A stretch of 64,000 nt of DNA from Alphaproteobacteria bacterium (GTDB lineage: Bacteria; Myxococcota_A; UBA796; GCA-2862545): NCBI GenBank assembly GCA_020632885.1, contig JACKEQ010000019.1:49103-113102 (forward strand), read 5' to 3'. Position numbers and translations under genes: made by a program. Numbering within the stretch: position 1 is the stretch's first letter; each line of letters begins with the position of its first letter. Below the pieces are notes generated by a model. That model was not told the DNA's origin and did no database searches. It saw only the letters and a list, made by a program, of their open reading frames with translations. Shown here piece after piece: positions 52,415-60,470 of the stretch.

Positions 52415-53450
52415 CGTCCACGGCCGTGATGGCGCCGACCTCCGCGAGCTGCTCGACGAGGCCCATCACCTCGGGACGCGAGGCCTGCAGGCTCTTCGCG
52501 ACGGCGTCGAGCTCCTCGTGCGCCCCGATGGCGTCGAGCACCGTGATGGCCACGGGGTTCACCCGCACCGGACGGTGGCAGTCGTCCCAGCAGAGCACGC
52601 CCACGGGGTGGATGTTGCCCGAGCCGTCCATGCCGGGCACGATGACCGCATCGCCGACCCGGCGCATCCGGTCGCCCACCACACCCGCGGGAGCATCGGT
52701 GAGCAGGGAGGCGAAGGGCATCCCGCCCCCCGCGGCCAGGGCCGCGAGCCCGTACCGGGCATACGCCTCCTGGAGCGGCGTGGCTCCGCGGAGGCGCTCG
52801 GCGGCGGCCTGACTGGCGTCGTCCCACGGGATCCACCCGTCCACGTCCACCGCCTGCACCCGTCCGGCGCTCAGGGCGTCCACGGCTTCGTCGACGCGAT
52901 GTGCGAGCTCGTCGCCGTGGATCTCGAGCATGGCCGGGAGGGGCAGGCCCTCCGCCCGACCGAACCGGGCGTCGAGCGCCATGGCGACGGCCGCGGAGCC
53001 GTCCCGGGGCCCACGCCGCGCGACCACCAGCTCGCCGCTGACCTGGCGGCGCATCCAGGCTTCGTCCGGCAGGGGCCAGCGACGGTCGAGGCTGCGCGGC
53101 CACCCGAGCACGCTGCCGACCACCTCGGCCGTGCGGTGGAGGACGGCGAGCGCCTTCGGCTCCGGGCGCTCGCGCCACGTGGCCACCGCGTCGTCGACCA
53201 TCGCGCCGAGCGGCCAGGAGTCGATGAACGCATCGATGCTCGGGAGGGCCATGAGGAGCTGGCGGGGCGACCGGGACGCCATGCGGATGCTGGTCTGGAG
53301 CGCGCCCCGCGCATCGAGCACCACCGACCGGCGGTAGAGCGTGTCGCGCAGACGGATCCCGAGGTCCACCACGCCCGCCGGCTCGCGCCCCATCGGGGGG
53401 AACGGACCGGGTGGCAGGACCCGCACGGGATTCTCGTGGTCGCTCGGCAC
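52407..53450 (-). CDS. Hypothetical protein, 347 aa, first gene of the permease/SMUG1 operon
   Basis: I do not recognise the family. The product is soluble, without a signal peptide or transmembrane helices. A central region has the conserved-looking stretch VIVPGMDGSGNIHPVGVLCW with DDCHRPVRVNP. It overlaps the AI-2E-family gene by 8 bases. Divergent from the small acidic protein gene at 53651. Coding bias is typical of its neighbours. Confidence 0.7.
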   Translation of the reverse strand: MPSDHENPVRVLPPGPFPPMGREPAGVVDLGIRLRDTLYRRSVVLDARGALQTSIRMASRSPRQLLMALPSIDAFIDSWPLGAMVDDAVATWRERPEPKALAVLHRTAEVVGSVLGWPRSLDRRWPLPDEAWMRRQVSGELVVARRGPRDGSAAVAMALDARFGRAEGLPLPAMLEIHGDELAHRVDEAVDALSAGRVQAVDVDGWIPWDDASQAAAERLRGATPLQEAYARYGLAALAAGGGMPFASLLTDAPAGVVGDRMRRVGDAVIVPGMDGSGNIHPVGVLCWDDCHRPVRVNPVAITVLDAIGAHEELDAVAKSLQASRPEVMGLVEQLAEVGAITAVDDG

Positions 53451-53650
53451 CTGGCAGCACCTCCGAGCCGGCGCTCTATCTTGCGGTCCGCCCCGGGGCC
53501 ATCGCCGGGCCCCCGCGCGGTCGGGAGTGCAGGAACGTGCTATGCTCTGGCTCCCCTCCCCGCTCCCGCGGACCCCAGGCGCGACCGCCGCGCCACCTCC
53601 CTCCGAACCCTCCCTCCAAACGGCTTTCTCGCCCCTCCCCGGACCCAGCC

Positions 53651-53989
53651 ATGATGCAGAACACGCTGCTCGTCGACACCGACCTGGTGTACGCGCGCCC
53701 CAACGAGACCGATCCGATCGTCCCGGACGGGGACGATCTCGTCGAGATCGGTTTCGAGGACATGGAGCCCGTCGCGGGCTTCGATCTCGTCGGCATCGAG
53801 CCCCACACGGCGATCGCGATCCTCCCGTTCGTCGAGTTCGACCTCGTGGGCGTGGCCCCCCACTTCGCGCTCACCACGACGCCCGCGCCCGCCTTCCCCC
53901 GCGCGCCGGTGGACCTCGAGCCGGACTGTGTCCCCACGGAGGAGTTCGCCTCCTGGGAGCTCGACCACCACGACGAGGCAGCGTTCTGA
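53651..53989 (+). CDS. Small acidic protein with DLV-type repeats, 112 aa
   Basis: The sequence has four similar segments each built on DLV (residues 11, 29, 45, 64), the last two nearly identical: FDLVGIEPH (44-52) and FDLVGVAPH (63-71). It is very acidic and has one Cys near residue 93. There is no signal peptide and no family that I recognise. It could be a structural or binding protein, or a peptide precursor; there is no modifying enzyme recognisable next to it. The leader is C-rich with no Shine-Dalgarno. Third-position GC is high, which supports a real gene. Confidence 0.6.
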   Translation: MMQNTLLVDTDLVYARPNETDPIVPDGDDLVEIGFEDMEPVAGFDLVGIEPHTAIAILPFVEFDLVGVAPHFALTTTPAPAFPRAPVDLEPDCVPTEEFASWELDHHDEAAF

Positions 53990-54031
53990 GCCCGCAGGGC
54001 CACGAAGCCGTGCCCAAGCGCCCGCGCGTCC

Positions 54032-54039
54032 GGTAGTCT
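54032..54039 (+). promoter_or_regulatory. GGTAGTCT motif 6 nt before ATG 54046, candidate leaderless promoter
   Basis: TAGTCT preceded by GG ends 6 bases before the ATG of the Sel1-repeat gene. No Shine-Dalgarno is present between it and the start codon. Confidence 0.4.
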
Positions 54040-54045
54040 GCGCGC

Positions 54046-55107
54046 ATGTGGTTGCTCTCTCTGGCTCTGGGTGCGACGCCCGCCGACGCACAGGCCGCCT
54101 GCAAGGGCGGGTCGGCGAAGGCCTGTGTGGAGGCCGGGGTCGCGTACGAGGGCGGCTACGACGTCCCCGTGGACCTGAAGCGCGCGGCGGACCTCTACAA
54201 GGAGGCCTGCGGCATGGGTCTCCCGTCCGGGTGCACGTCGTTCGCGTGGCTCGCCGAGCACGGGAAGGGCATGAAGGCCGACGTGAAGGGCGCCATGGCG
54301 CTCTACGAGCAGGCCTGCGAGGACGAGGACCCGCGCGCGTGCAACAACCTCGCCCGTCTGGCCGCCGGCAGCGACGACGCGCGGGCCCGGACCTACTACG
54401 AGAAGGCCTGCTCGGGCGGCTACAAGGACGCCTGCCCCAAGCTCGGGATGCTCTGGGAGTTCGGGCGCGGAGGCCCGAAGGACCCCGGCAGGGCGTACGC
54501 GATCTACCGGGCGAGCTGCGACGACCACTTCGCGAACGGCTGCACGGCCGTCGGGCACGCGATGCGCGACGGGGTGGGCATCGCCCCCGACCCGCTCGGT
54601 GCGGCCGGCCACTTCGACATCGGCTGTCGCCATGGAGACCCCCTGGGTTGCTCCCTGCTGGGCGACATGCACAAGGACGGTGAAGGGGTCCGGCAGGACG
54701 ACGCGCTCGCCGTCCAGCTCTACACGAAGGCCTGCGACGGCGGCGCCCTGGACGGGTGCACAAGCCTCGGCACCATGGCCCTGATGGGCCGCGGCACCGC
54801 GCTGGACGAGCGGAAGGCCCTGGCGTTGTTCCAGCGGACCTGCGACGCCGGCCACCCGCGGGGCTGCTCCAACCTCGGCTACCTCTACGAGCACGGGAAG
54901 GCCGTGGCCAAGGACCCCTCACGCGCCTGGAGCCTCTACGACACCGGATGCCGCGGGGGCCACCCGATGGGGTGCACCAACCTCGGGTTGCTCACCGCCA
55001 GGGGCGAGGGCACCGACAAGGACGTCCCCGAGGCGCGCACGTACTTCCAGCAGGCGTGCACCCTCGGCGACCGGAACGGCTGCGAGCTCGGAGAGAAGGC
55101 CTGGTGA
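54046..55107 (+). CDS. Sel1-repeat (TPR-like) protein with N-terminal signal
   Basis: The 353-aa product has a short signal (MWLLSLALGATPADA) and then about nine Sel1-like repeats of ~36 residues. Each has the pattern 'A..LY..AC..G...GC..LG.....G.GV..D' (for example AVQLYTKACDGGALDGCTSL and LFQRTCDAGHPRGCSNLGYL). Cysteines recur at fixed spots and may form disulfides in the periplasm, as in the HcpA-like cysteine-rich Sel1 proteins. Such solenoids act as protein-interaction scaffolds. The GTGA of the next gene overlaps its stop, so they are co-translated. Confidence 0.9.
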   Translation: MWLLSLALGATPADAQAACKGGSAKACVEAGVAYEGGYDVPVDLKRAADLYKEACGMGLPSGCTSFAWLAEHGKGMKADVKGAMALYEQACEDEDPRACNNLARLAAGSDDARARTYYEKACSGGYKDACPKLGMLWEFGRGGPKDPGRAYAIYRASCDDHFANGCTAVGHAMRDGVGIAPDPLGAAGHFDIGCRHGDPLGCSLLGDMHKDGEGVRQDDALAVQLYTKACDGGALDGCTSLGTMALMGRGTALDERKALALFQRTCDAGHPRGCSNLGYLYEHGKAVAKDPSRAWSLYDTGCRGGHPMGCTNLGLLTARGEGTDKDVPEARTYFQQACTLGDRNGCELGEKAW

Positions 55108-56291
55108 GCGCCCACGACGACACCTTCGGCAAGCGCCCCGCCTGGGTGGCGCTCCTCACGCTGCCCACGGTGCTCCTGCTGCTGTCCATGGCGCAGCAGC
55201 TCGTGCCCCCGCACCTCGGCGCGCCGCCCATGAGCTTCACGGCCATGGGGCTCGGGCCCGTCCCGGAGCCCATCTGGGCCGAGCTGGCGGGTATCGTGGG
55301 CGCTGCGCTCTGCGCGGTCGTGGTGGGCCCCCACCTCACCGCGGTCGGCGCGCTGCTCACGCTCGCGTGCACGTTCGTGGCCACCAACTTCCTCCCGATG
55401 CCCTTCCTCATGGACGCCCTCCTGCCGCTCGTGGCCAACGCGAGCATGGTCGGCGTGGTGGCGTCGATGGGTGCCAGCTCGGGTGGCGGGGCTCCGGGGC
55501 TCCGCTACGCCGTGTTCATGGCGGGTTGGGCGGCCTGGGTCGCCGCGCCGTTCGTCGCCCAGCTGCTCGTCACCACGCTGGCGGGCGCCATCCCCTTCGG
55601 GGTCCTGGGCTCGGGGCTGGCCACCGCCGCCGGCATCCTGATGATGGTGCCCACGCTGTCGTGGTGGTTCACCAAGAAGCACCCACGCCCCGCCGCGGCC
55701 GACGCCACCTACCGCGTCGCCGGCACGGCGGGCGTGGCCTTCGCCATCCTCATCGCCGTGTACGCCGTGGACCTGCTCCGGGTCGGTCACCTGCCCGGCT
55801 ACGCCGGCTACACGGGCTTCTACGGCTCCCTGCCCACCCTCCTGCACGCCGGGGCCGCCATCTCCACCGCCTCCGCCCTCGCCCTCCTGGCCGTCGTGCT
55901 CCAGGTGGTGCGGAGCCCGAGCCGGCTCGGCGTGCTCGCGGGTGCCGGCTGTCTCCTCGTGTCGCTCGCGGGGGTCTGGGCCTGGAGCGCGCGGGGCGAG
56001 TGGCTCGCGCTCATCAGCCCGCTGGCGGGCATGGGCCAGGCCATGGTGCTGCCCTGGGTCTGGGCCCGCGCGACCTCGGACGCCCACTGGCGCGCGACCG
56101 GCGCCCTGGCGGCCGTGGTGCTCTTCGCGCCCCACACGGTGGAGGCGATGGGCACCCTCCTCCCGATCGCCTGCATGATGACCCTCGCCCTCGCGGCGAT
56201 CCCGGTCGGCGCCCTCGGCTGGTTCGGCGACGACTGGGTGTACGGCGACGTGCCCGGCTCCGAGCTGCAGCGTCGCGGGCGCCGCCGCTGA
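55104..56291 (+). CDS. Polytopic membrane protein of unknown function, 395 aa
   Basis: About ten transmembrane helices span most of the protein, with a short cytoplasmic start (VSAHDDTFGKRPAW) and a basic end (LQRRGRRR). There are no motifs I recognise from transporter families. The GTG start overlaps the upstream Sel1 gene stop. The zwf-pgl-gnd-moaB operon begins 42 bases downstream. Confidence 0.75.
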   Translation: MSAHDDTFGKRPAWVALLTLPTVLLLLSMAQQLVPPHLGAPPMSFTAMGLGPVPEPIWAELAGIVGAALCAVVVGPHLTAVGALLTLACTFVATNFLPMPFLMDALLPLVANASMVGVVASMGASSGGGAPGLRYAVFMAGWAAWVAAPFVAQLLVTTLAGAIPFGVLGSGLATAAGILMMVPTLSWWFTKKHPRPAAADATYRVAGTAGVAFAILIAVYAVDLLRVGHLPGYAGYTGFYGSLPTLLHAGAAISTASALALLAVVLQVVRSPSRLGVLAGAGCLLVSLAGVWAWSARGEWLALISPLAGMGQAMVLPWVWARATSDAHWRATGALAAVVLFAPHTVEAMGTLLPIACMMTLALAAIPVGALGWFGDDWVYGDVPGSELQRRGRRR

Positions 56292-56333
56292 CCCCCCGCT
56301 TGTAGTAGGTTCTCGTCCTCGCAGGGGGACTCC

Positions 56334-57830
56334 GTGGCAACCTCACAGGTCGTGATCTTCGGCGCCTCTGGCGACCTCACCGGGCGCAAGCTCATCCCGT
56401 CGTTGCTGCGCAACTTCGCCGAGGGCGCGCTCCGCGACGACATCCAGGTCATCGGCGTCAGCCGCTCCGAGAAGTCCGACAAGCAGTGGCGCGACGAGCT
56501 CGACGCGTGGATCCCGGCCTCCCTGAAGGACGCCTGGGTCACCTTCCGCGCCCACCTCACCTGGTGCCAGGCCAACAGCGCCAATCCCGAGCACATGGAG
56601 CACCTCGAGCACCACCTCGACAGCCTGGCCCGCGACCGTGGCGCGCGGCCCGAGGAGGTCGGGCGCCTCTTCTACCTGGCGCTGGCTCCCTCGCTGTTCG
56701 ATCCCACCGTCCAGGCGCTGGACGTCCGGCGCATGCTCGAGTGCACGCCCGGCTCGAAGGTCGGCTGGCGGCGGGTCGTCGTCGAGAAGCCGTTCGGAGT
56801 GGACCTCGAGAGCGCGCGGGCCCTCAACCAGGCCCTGCTCCGCTACCTCCGCGAGGAGCAGATCTTCCGGATCGACCACTACCTCGGCAAGGAGACCGTC
56901 CAGAACATCCTCTCCCTCCGGTTCCAGAACGCCATCTTCGAGCCCCTCTGGAGCCGAAAGCACGTCGAGAGCGTCGAGATCTCCGTGTGCGAGACCGTCG
57001 CGATGGAGGGCCGCCGCGGCGAGTACTACGACAAGGCCGGCGCCACGCGCGACATGCTCCAGAACCACGTGCTCCAGGTGCTCTCGCTCGTCGCCATGGA
57101 GCCGCCGAGCTCCATGCGGGCGGACGCCATCCGCAACGAGAAGGTGAAGGTCCTCGACGCCCTGCGGGCGTTCACCGAGCACGACATCATGGAGCACGTC
57201 GTGCGCGCCCAGTACACCAGCAGCGCCACGCGCGACCGCGGCTACCTCGACGAGTACGGCGTCAACCCGAAGAGCGAGACCGAGACCTACATCGCGGTGC
57301 GCGCGCTCATCGACAACTGGCGCTGGAGCGGGGTGCCCTTCATGCTCCGCACCGGGAAGGCGCTCTCCAAGCGCTACACCGAGGTGGTGCTCAACTTCCG
57401 CACCCCCCCGCTCGACCTGCTCAACGGGCCCCAGCCGGGCGACGTCTGCCCCCTGCGCCCCAACCGCCTCCGGCTCCTCATCCAACCCCAGGAGGGCGTG
57501 CGGCTCTCGTTCCTCGTCAAGCAGCCCGGCGCCGGCATGATCATGCGGTACAGCGAGCTCGGGTTCGACTACTCGGATCTCGAGACCGGCGAGACCCCGG
57601 ACGCCTACCAGCGGCTCCTCCTGGATGCCCTGGAGGGCAATGCCACCCTGTTCATCCGTGGTGACGAGGTCGAGGCCGCGTGGCGCTTCGTGGACGCCAT
57701 CCGTCACGGGTGGAACCACTCCAGCGCGCCCGTGCACACCTACCCCGCGGGCTCGATGGGCCCCCGCATCGCCAACGAGCTCTACCAGGGCTGCGAGGGC
57801 ACCTGGGGCACGGGCCCGGAGGACGCATGA
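56334..57830 (+). CDS. zwf: Glucose-6-phosphate 1-dehydrogenase
   Basis: The 498-aa enzyme catalyses the first oxidative step of the pentose phosphate pathway and makes NADPH. It has the N-terminal nucleotide fold VVIFGASGDLTGRKLIPSLL, the substrate-binding active-site motif FRIDHYLGKETVQNI and ATRDMLQNHVLQVL. The length is usual. GTG 56334 follows GGGGGA six bases upstream. A TAGTAGGTT stretch about 25 bases upstream may be the -10 element. Overlaps pgl by ATGA. Confidence 0.98.
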   Translation: MATSQVVIFGASGDLTGRKLIPSLLRNFAEGALRDDIQVIGVSRSEKSDKQWRDELDAWIPASLKDAWVTFRAHLTWCQANSANPEHMEHLEHHLDSLARDRGARPEEVGRLFYLALAPSLFDPTVQALDVRRMLECTPGSKVGWRRVVVEKPFGVDLESARALNQALLRYLREEQIFRIDHYLGKETVQNILSLRFQNAIFEPLWSRKHVESVEISVCETVAMEGRRGEYYDKAGATRDMLQNHVLQVLSLVAMEPPSSMRADAIRNEKVKVLDALRAFTEHDIMEHVVRAQYTSSATRDRGYLDEYGVNPKSETETYIAVRALIDNWRWSGVPFMLRTGKALSKRYTEVVLNFRTPPLDLLNGPQPGDVCPLRPNRLRLLIQPQEGVRLSFLVKQPGAGMIMRYSELGFDYSDLETGETPDAYQRLLLDALEGNATLFIRGDEVEAAWRFVDAIRHGWNHSSAPVHTYPAGSMGPRIANELYQGCEGTWGTGPEDA

Positions 57831-58522
57831 GCTTCGTGGTGTCCGACCAGCCCGCCATCGCCGCGGCTGACGCCGTGGTGCGGGCCGTGAGACGTGTGGT
57901 GGCCGACAAGGGGCACTGCGTGCTCGCGACCGCTGGGGGCACCACCCCCGTCGCCGTGTTCCTGGCCATCGACGACCAGCTCGACGACGTGCTCGACCGG
58001 CTCGCGGTCACCGTGGTGGACGAGCGGCACCTCGGGGTCGGAGGCGACTGGGAGTCCCTCCCGGACGAGAGCAACACGCGGCTCCTGCACGCTGCCTGGC
58101 TCGCCCGCCGTCCCGCACAGCCCACCGTGACCGGCTGGGCCATCGCCGGCACCCTCGAGACCGCCCGCCGCGCGCTGGACTCCGCGGTGCCCACCCCGGA
58201 CGTCCTGCTGCTCGGCATGGGCCCCGACGGCCACATCGCGAGCCTGTTCCCGGGCCACGCAGCGCTCACCGCACCCGGACGGGTCCTCGCGCTGTCCGAC
58301 AGCCCGAAGCCCCCGCCCGAGCGGCTCACCATGAGCCTCTCGCTGCTGCGGGAGGCCTCCGAGGCCGTCGTCCTGATCACCGGAGCCTCCAAGCGCGACG
58401 CCACCCGGCGTGTGCTCGCGGGCGACCCCCACCTCCCCCTCACCCTGCTCGCGGCGTCCGGAGGTCCCCGGATCCTCGGGTTCCTCGACGCCGACGCAGA
58501 ACCCAGGAGCACCGATGAGTGA
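57827..58522 (+). CDS. pgl: 6-phosphogluconolactonase
   Basis: The 231-aa product belongs to the DevB/NagB-type lactonases: ATAGGTTPVAVF, VTVVDERHL and LLLGMGPDGHIASLFPGH. It hydrolyses 6-phosphogluconolactone between zwf and gnd in the pathway. The ATG overlaps the zwf stop (ATGA), and its stop lies 8 bases inside gnd. This tight overlap makes the three enzymes one translational unit. Confidence 0.96.
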   Translation: MSFVVSDQPAIAAADAVVRAVRRVVADKGHCVLATAGGTTPVAVFLAIDDQLDDVLDRLAVTVVDERHLGVGGDWESLPDESNTRLLHAAWLARRPAQPTVTGWAIAGTLETARRALDSAVPTPDVLLLGMGPDGHIASLFPGHAALTAPGRVLALSDSPKPPPERLTMSLSLLREASEAVVLITGASKRDATRRVLAGDPHLPLTLLAASGGPRILGFLDADAEPRSTDE

Positions 58523-59924
58523 CCTCGCAGACATCGCCGTCCTCGGGCTGGGCGTCATGGGCGCGAACCTCGCCCGGAACTTCCACAGCCGTGGCTGGAA
58601 CGTCGCTGTCTACAACCGGAGCCGCGAGAAGCTCGATGCCTTCGTGGCCGAGCACGGCGACCCCCGCTTCCACCCCACCGACGACCTCCGCACGCTCGTC
58701 GCCAGCATGAAGCGGCCGCGCTGCCTGATCCTGATGGTCACGGCCGGCTCCGCGGTCGACAAGCTGATCGACGCGCTCCTGCCGCTCCTCGAGGAGGGTG
58801 ACGTCATCGTCGACGGCGGGAACTCGCACTTCCCGGACACCGAGCGTCGCTTCCAGCGGCTCGCGGGTACGGGTGTCACGTTCGTGGGCATGGGCGTGTC
58901 CGGGGGCGAGGAGGGCGCGCTGAAGGGCCCGTCCATGATGCCCGGAGGCACCCGCGAGAGCTGGGAGGCCCTTCGCCCCATGCTCGAGAGCGCGGCGGCC
59001 GTGAGCGACTCCGGGCCGTGCGTCACGTGGTGCGGCAACGGTAGCGCCGGGCACTACGTGAAGATGGTGCACAACGGCATCGAGTACGGCGACATGCAGC
59101 TCATCGCGGAGACCTGGAGCCTGCTGCGCGCCTCGGGACGCGGCCCGCGCGCCATCCGCGACGTGTTCGAGGGCTGGAACGCGGGTCGGCTCTCGTCGTT
59201 CCTCGTGGAGATCACCAGCCACATCGTGGCCGCGAAGGACCCCCGTGGAGACGGGCCCCTCGTCGACCAGATCCTCGATGTGGCCGGCCAGAAGGGCACC
59301 GGCCGCTGGACCGCCGTGAGCGCCATCGAGCAGGGCGTGCCGCTCTCCACGGTCACCGCGGCGGTCGACGCGCGTGCGCTCTCCGCCCGGAAGGCGGACC
59401 GCGTGCGGGCGGCGGAGGTCCTCGGCGACGCCACCGGCACCGTCGACCTCCAGCCGGAGGACCTCGAGGCCGCCCTCTACGCGGCCAAGCTCATGAGCTA
59501 CACCCAGGGCTTCGCCCTCCTGCGGGCCGCCAGCGACGAGCGGGGCTACGCCACGGACATGGCGGCCGTCTCCCGGATCTGGAAGGCGGGGTGCATCATC
59601 CGGGCGGTGTTCCTCGATCGCGTGTACGACGCCTTCACGCGCGACCCCGGGCTCCCTCTGCTCGCCCTGGACGCCACCTTCGCGGCCGAGCTGAAGGCCG
59701 CCGAGCCGTCGTGGCGCAAGGTCGTGGCGGCCGCCGTGGGTGCGGGGATCCCGGTCCCGGCGCTGTCCGCTTCCCTCGCCTGGTACGACTCCATCCGCCT
59801 CGGGCGGGGCACCGCGAGCCTCATCCAGGCCCAGCGCGACTACTTCGGTGCGCACACCTACAAGCGCCTGGAGACTCCGGGCGTGGCCGAGCACACCGAG
59901 TGGGCGGAGCTCGAGCAGCTGTGA
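58515..59924 (+). CDS. gnd: 6-phosphogluconate dehydrogenase (decarboxylating)
   Basis: The 469-aa product has the Rossmann motif AVLGLGVMGANLARN, VDGGNSHFPDTERR, VGMGVSGGEEGALKGPSMMP with the catalytic region KMVHNGIEYGDMQLIAE, and ILDVAGQKGTGRWT, the family signature. The length matches the dimeric long-form enzyme. GGAG lies 6 bases before the ATG at 58515. Confidence 0.98.
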   Translation: MSDLADIAVLGLGVMGANLARNFHSRGWNVAVYNRSREKLDAFVAEHGDPRFHPTDDLRTLVASMKRPRCLILMVTAGSAVDKLIDALLPLLEEGDVIVDGGNSHFPDTERRFQRLAGTGVTFVGMGVSGGEEGALKGPSMMPGGTRESWEALRPMLESAAAVSDSGPCVTWCGNGSAGHYVKMVHNGIEYGDMQLIAETWSLLRASGRGPRAIRDVFEGWNAGRLSSFLVEITSHIVAAKDPRGDGPLVDQILDVAGQKGTGRWTAVSAIEQGVPLSTVTAAVDARALSARKADRVRAAEVLGDATGTVDLQPEDLEAALYAAKLMSYTQGFALLRAASDERGYATDMAAVSRIWKAGCIIRAVFLDRVYDAFTRDPGLPLLALDATFAAELKAAEPSWRKVVAAAVGAGIPVPALSASLAWYDSIRLGRGTASLIQAQRDYFGAHTYKRLETPGVAEHTEWAELEQL

Positions 59925-60436
59925 GCGACGCGTTCCGGCCCATCGGCATCGCCGTGCTCACGGTGAGCGACACCCGCACCCCCGCCGACGACCGGTCGGG
60001 TGACCTGCTGGTGGAGCGCATCACCGCGGCGGGTCACCACATGCCCGTCCGGGCCATCGTCGCCGACGACCGGTCGACCATCGCCTCGACCCTGCGGGAG
60101 TGGGCCGCGCGCGACGACGTGCAGGTGGTCCTGGCGACGGGGGGCACGGGCGTCACGCTCCGGGACGTCACCCCGGAGGCCTTGGAGGACGTCTGCGAGA
60201 AGATGATCCCCGGCTTCGGCGAGCTCTTCCGCTGGATCAGCTTCGAGACCATCGGTACGTCCACCATCCAGAGCCGGGCCACCGCCGGGATCTGTGGGGA
60301 CGCCTACATCTTCGCGCTCCCGGGCAGCACCGGGGCGTGTCGCGACGCCTGGGATCGCATCCTGGTGCAGCAGCTCGACAGCCGCCACAGGCCGTGCAAC
60401 TTCGTGGATCTCCTGCCTCGACTGCAGAATCCCTAG
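59921..60436 (+). CDS. moaB: Molybdenum cofactor biosynthesis protein MoaB/MogA-like
   Basis: The 171-aa product has the MoaB fold: GIAVLTVSDTRTPADDRSGD at the start, VVLATGGTGVTLRDVTPEAL and a C-terminal IFALPGSTGACRDAWDRILV. MoaB/MogA adenylates molybdopterin before molybdate insertion. The GTG start overlaps the gnd stop (GTGA). Its placement in the pentose phosphate operon is unusual and no other moa gene is nearby. Confidence 0.93.
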   Translation: MSDAFRPIGIAVLTVSDTRTPADDRSGDLLVERITAAGHHMPVRAIVADDRSTIASTLREWAARDDVQVVLATGGTGVTLRDVTPEALEDVCEKMIPGFGELFRWISFETIGTSTIQSRATAGICGDAYIFALPGSTGACRDAWDRILVQQLDSRHRPCNFVDLLPRLQNP

Positions 60437-60456
60437 ACGCGCGCCGAGAGGGTCCT

Positions 60457-60464
60457 GGTAGGAT
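60457..60464 (+). promoter_or_regulatory. GGTAGGAT motif 6 nt before ATG 60471, candidate leaderless promoter
   Basis: TAGGAT preceded by GG ends 6 bases before the lipoprotein ATG. There is no Shine-Dalgarno between it and the start. Confidence 0.4.
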
Positions 60465-60470
60465 CCGATC

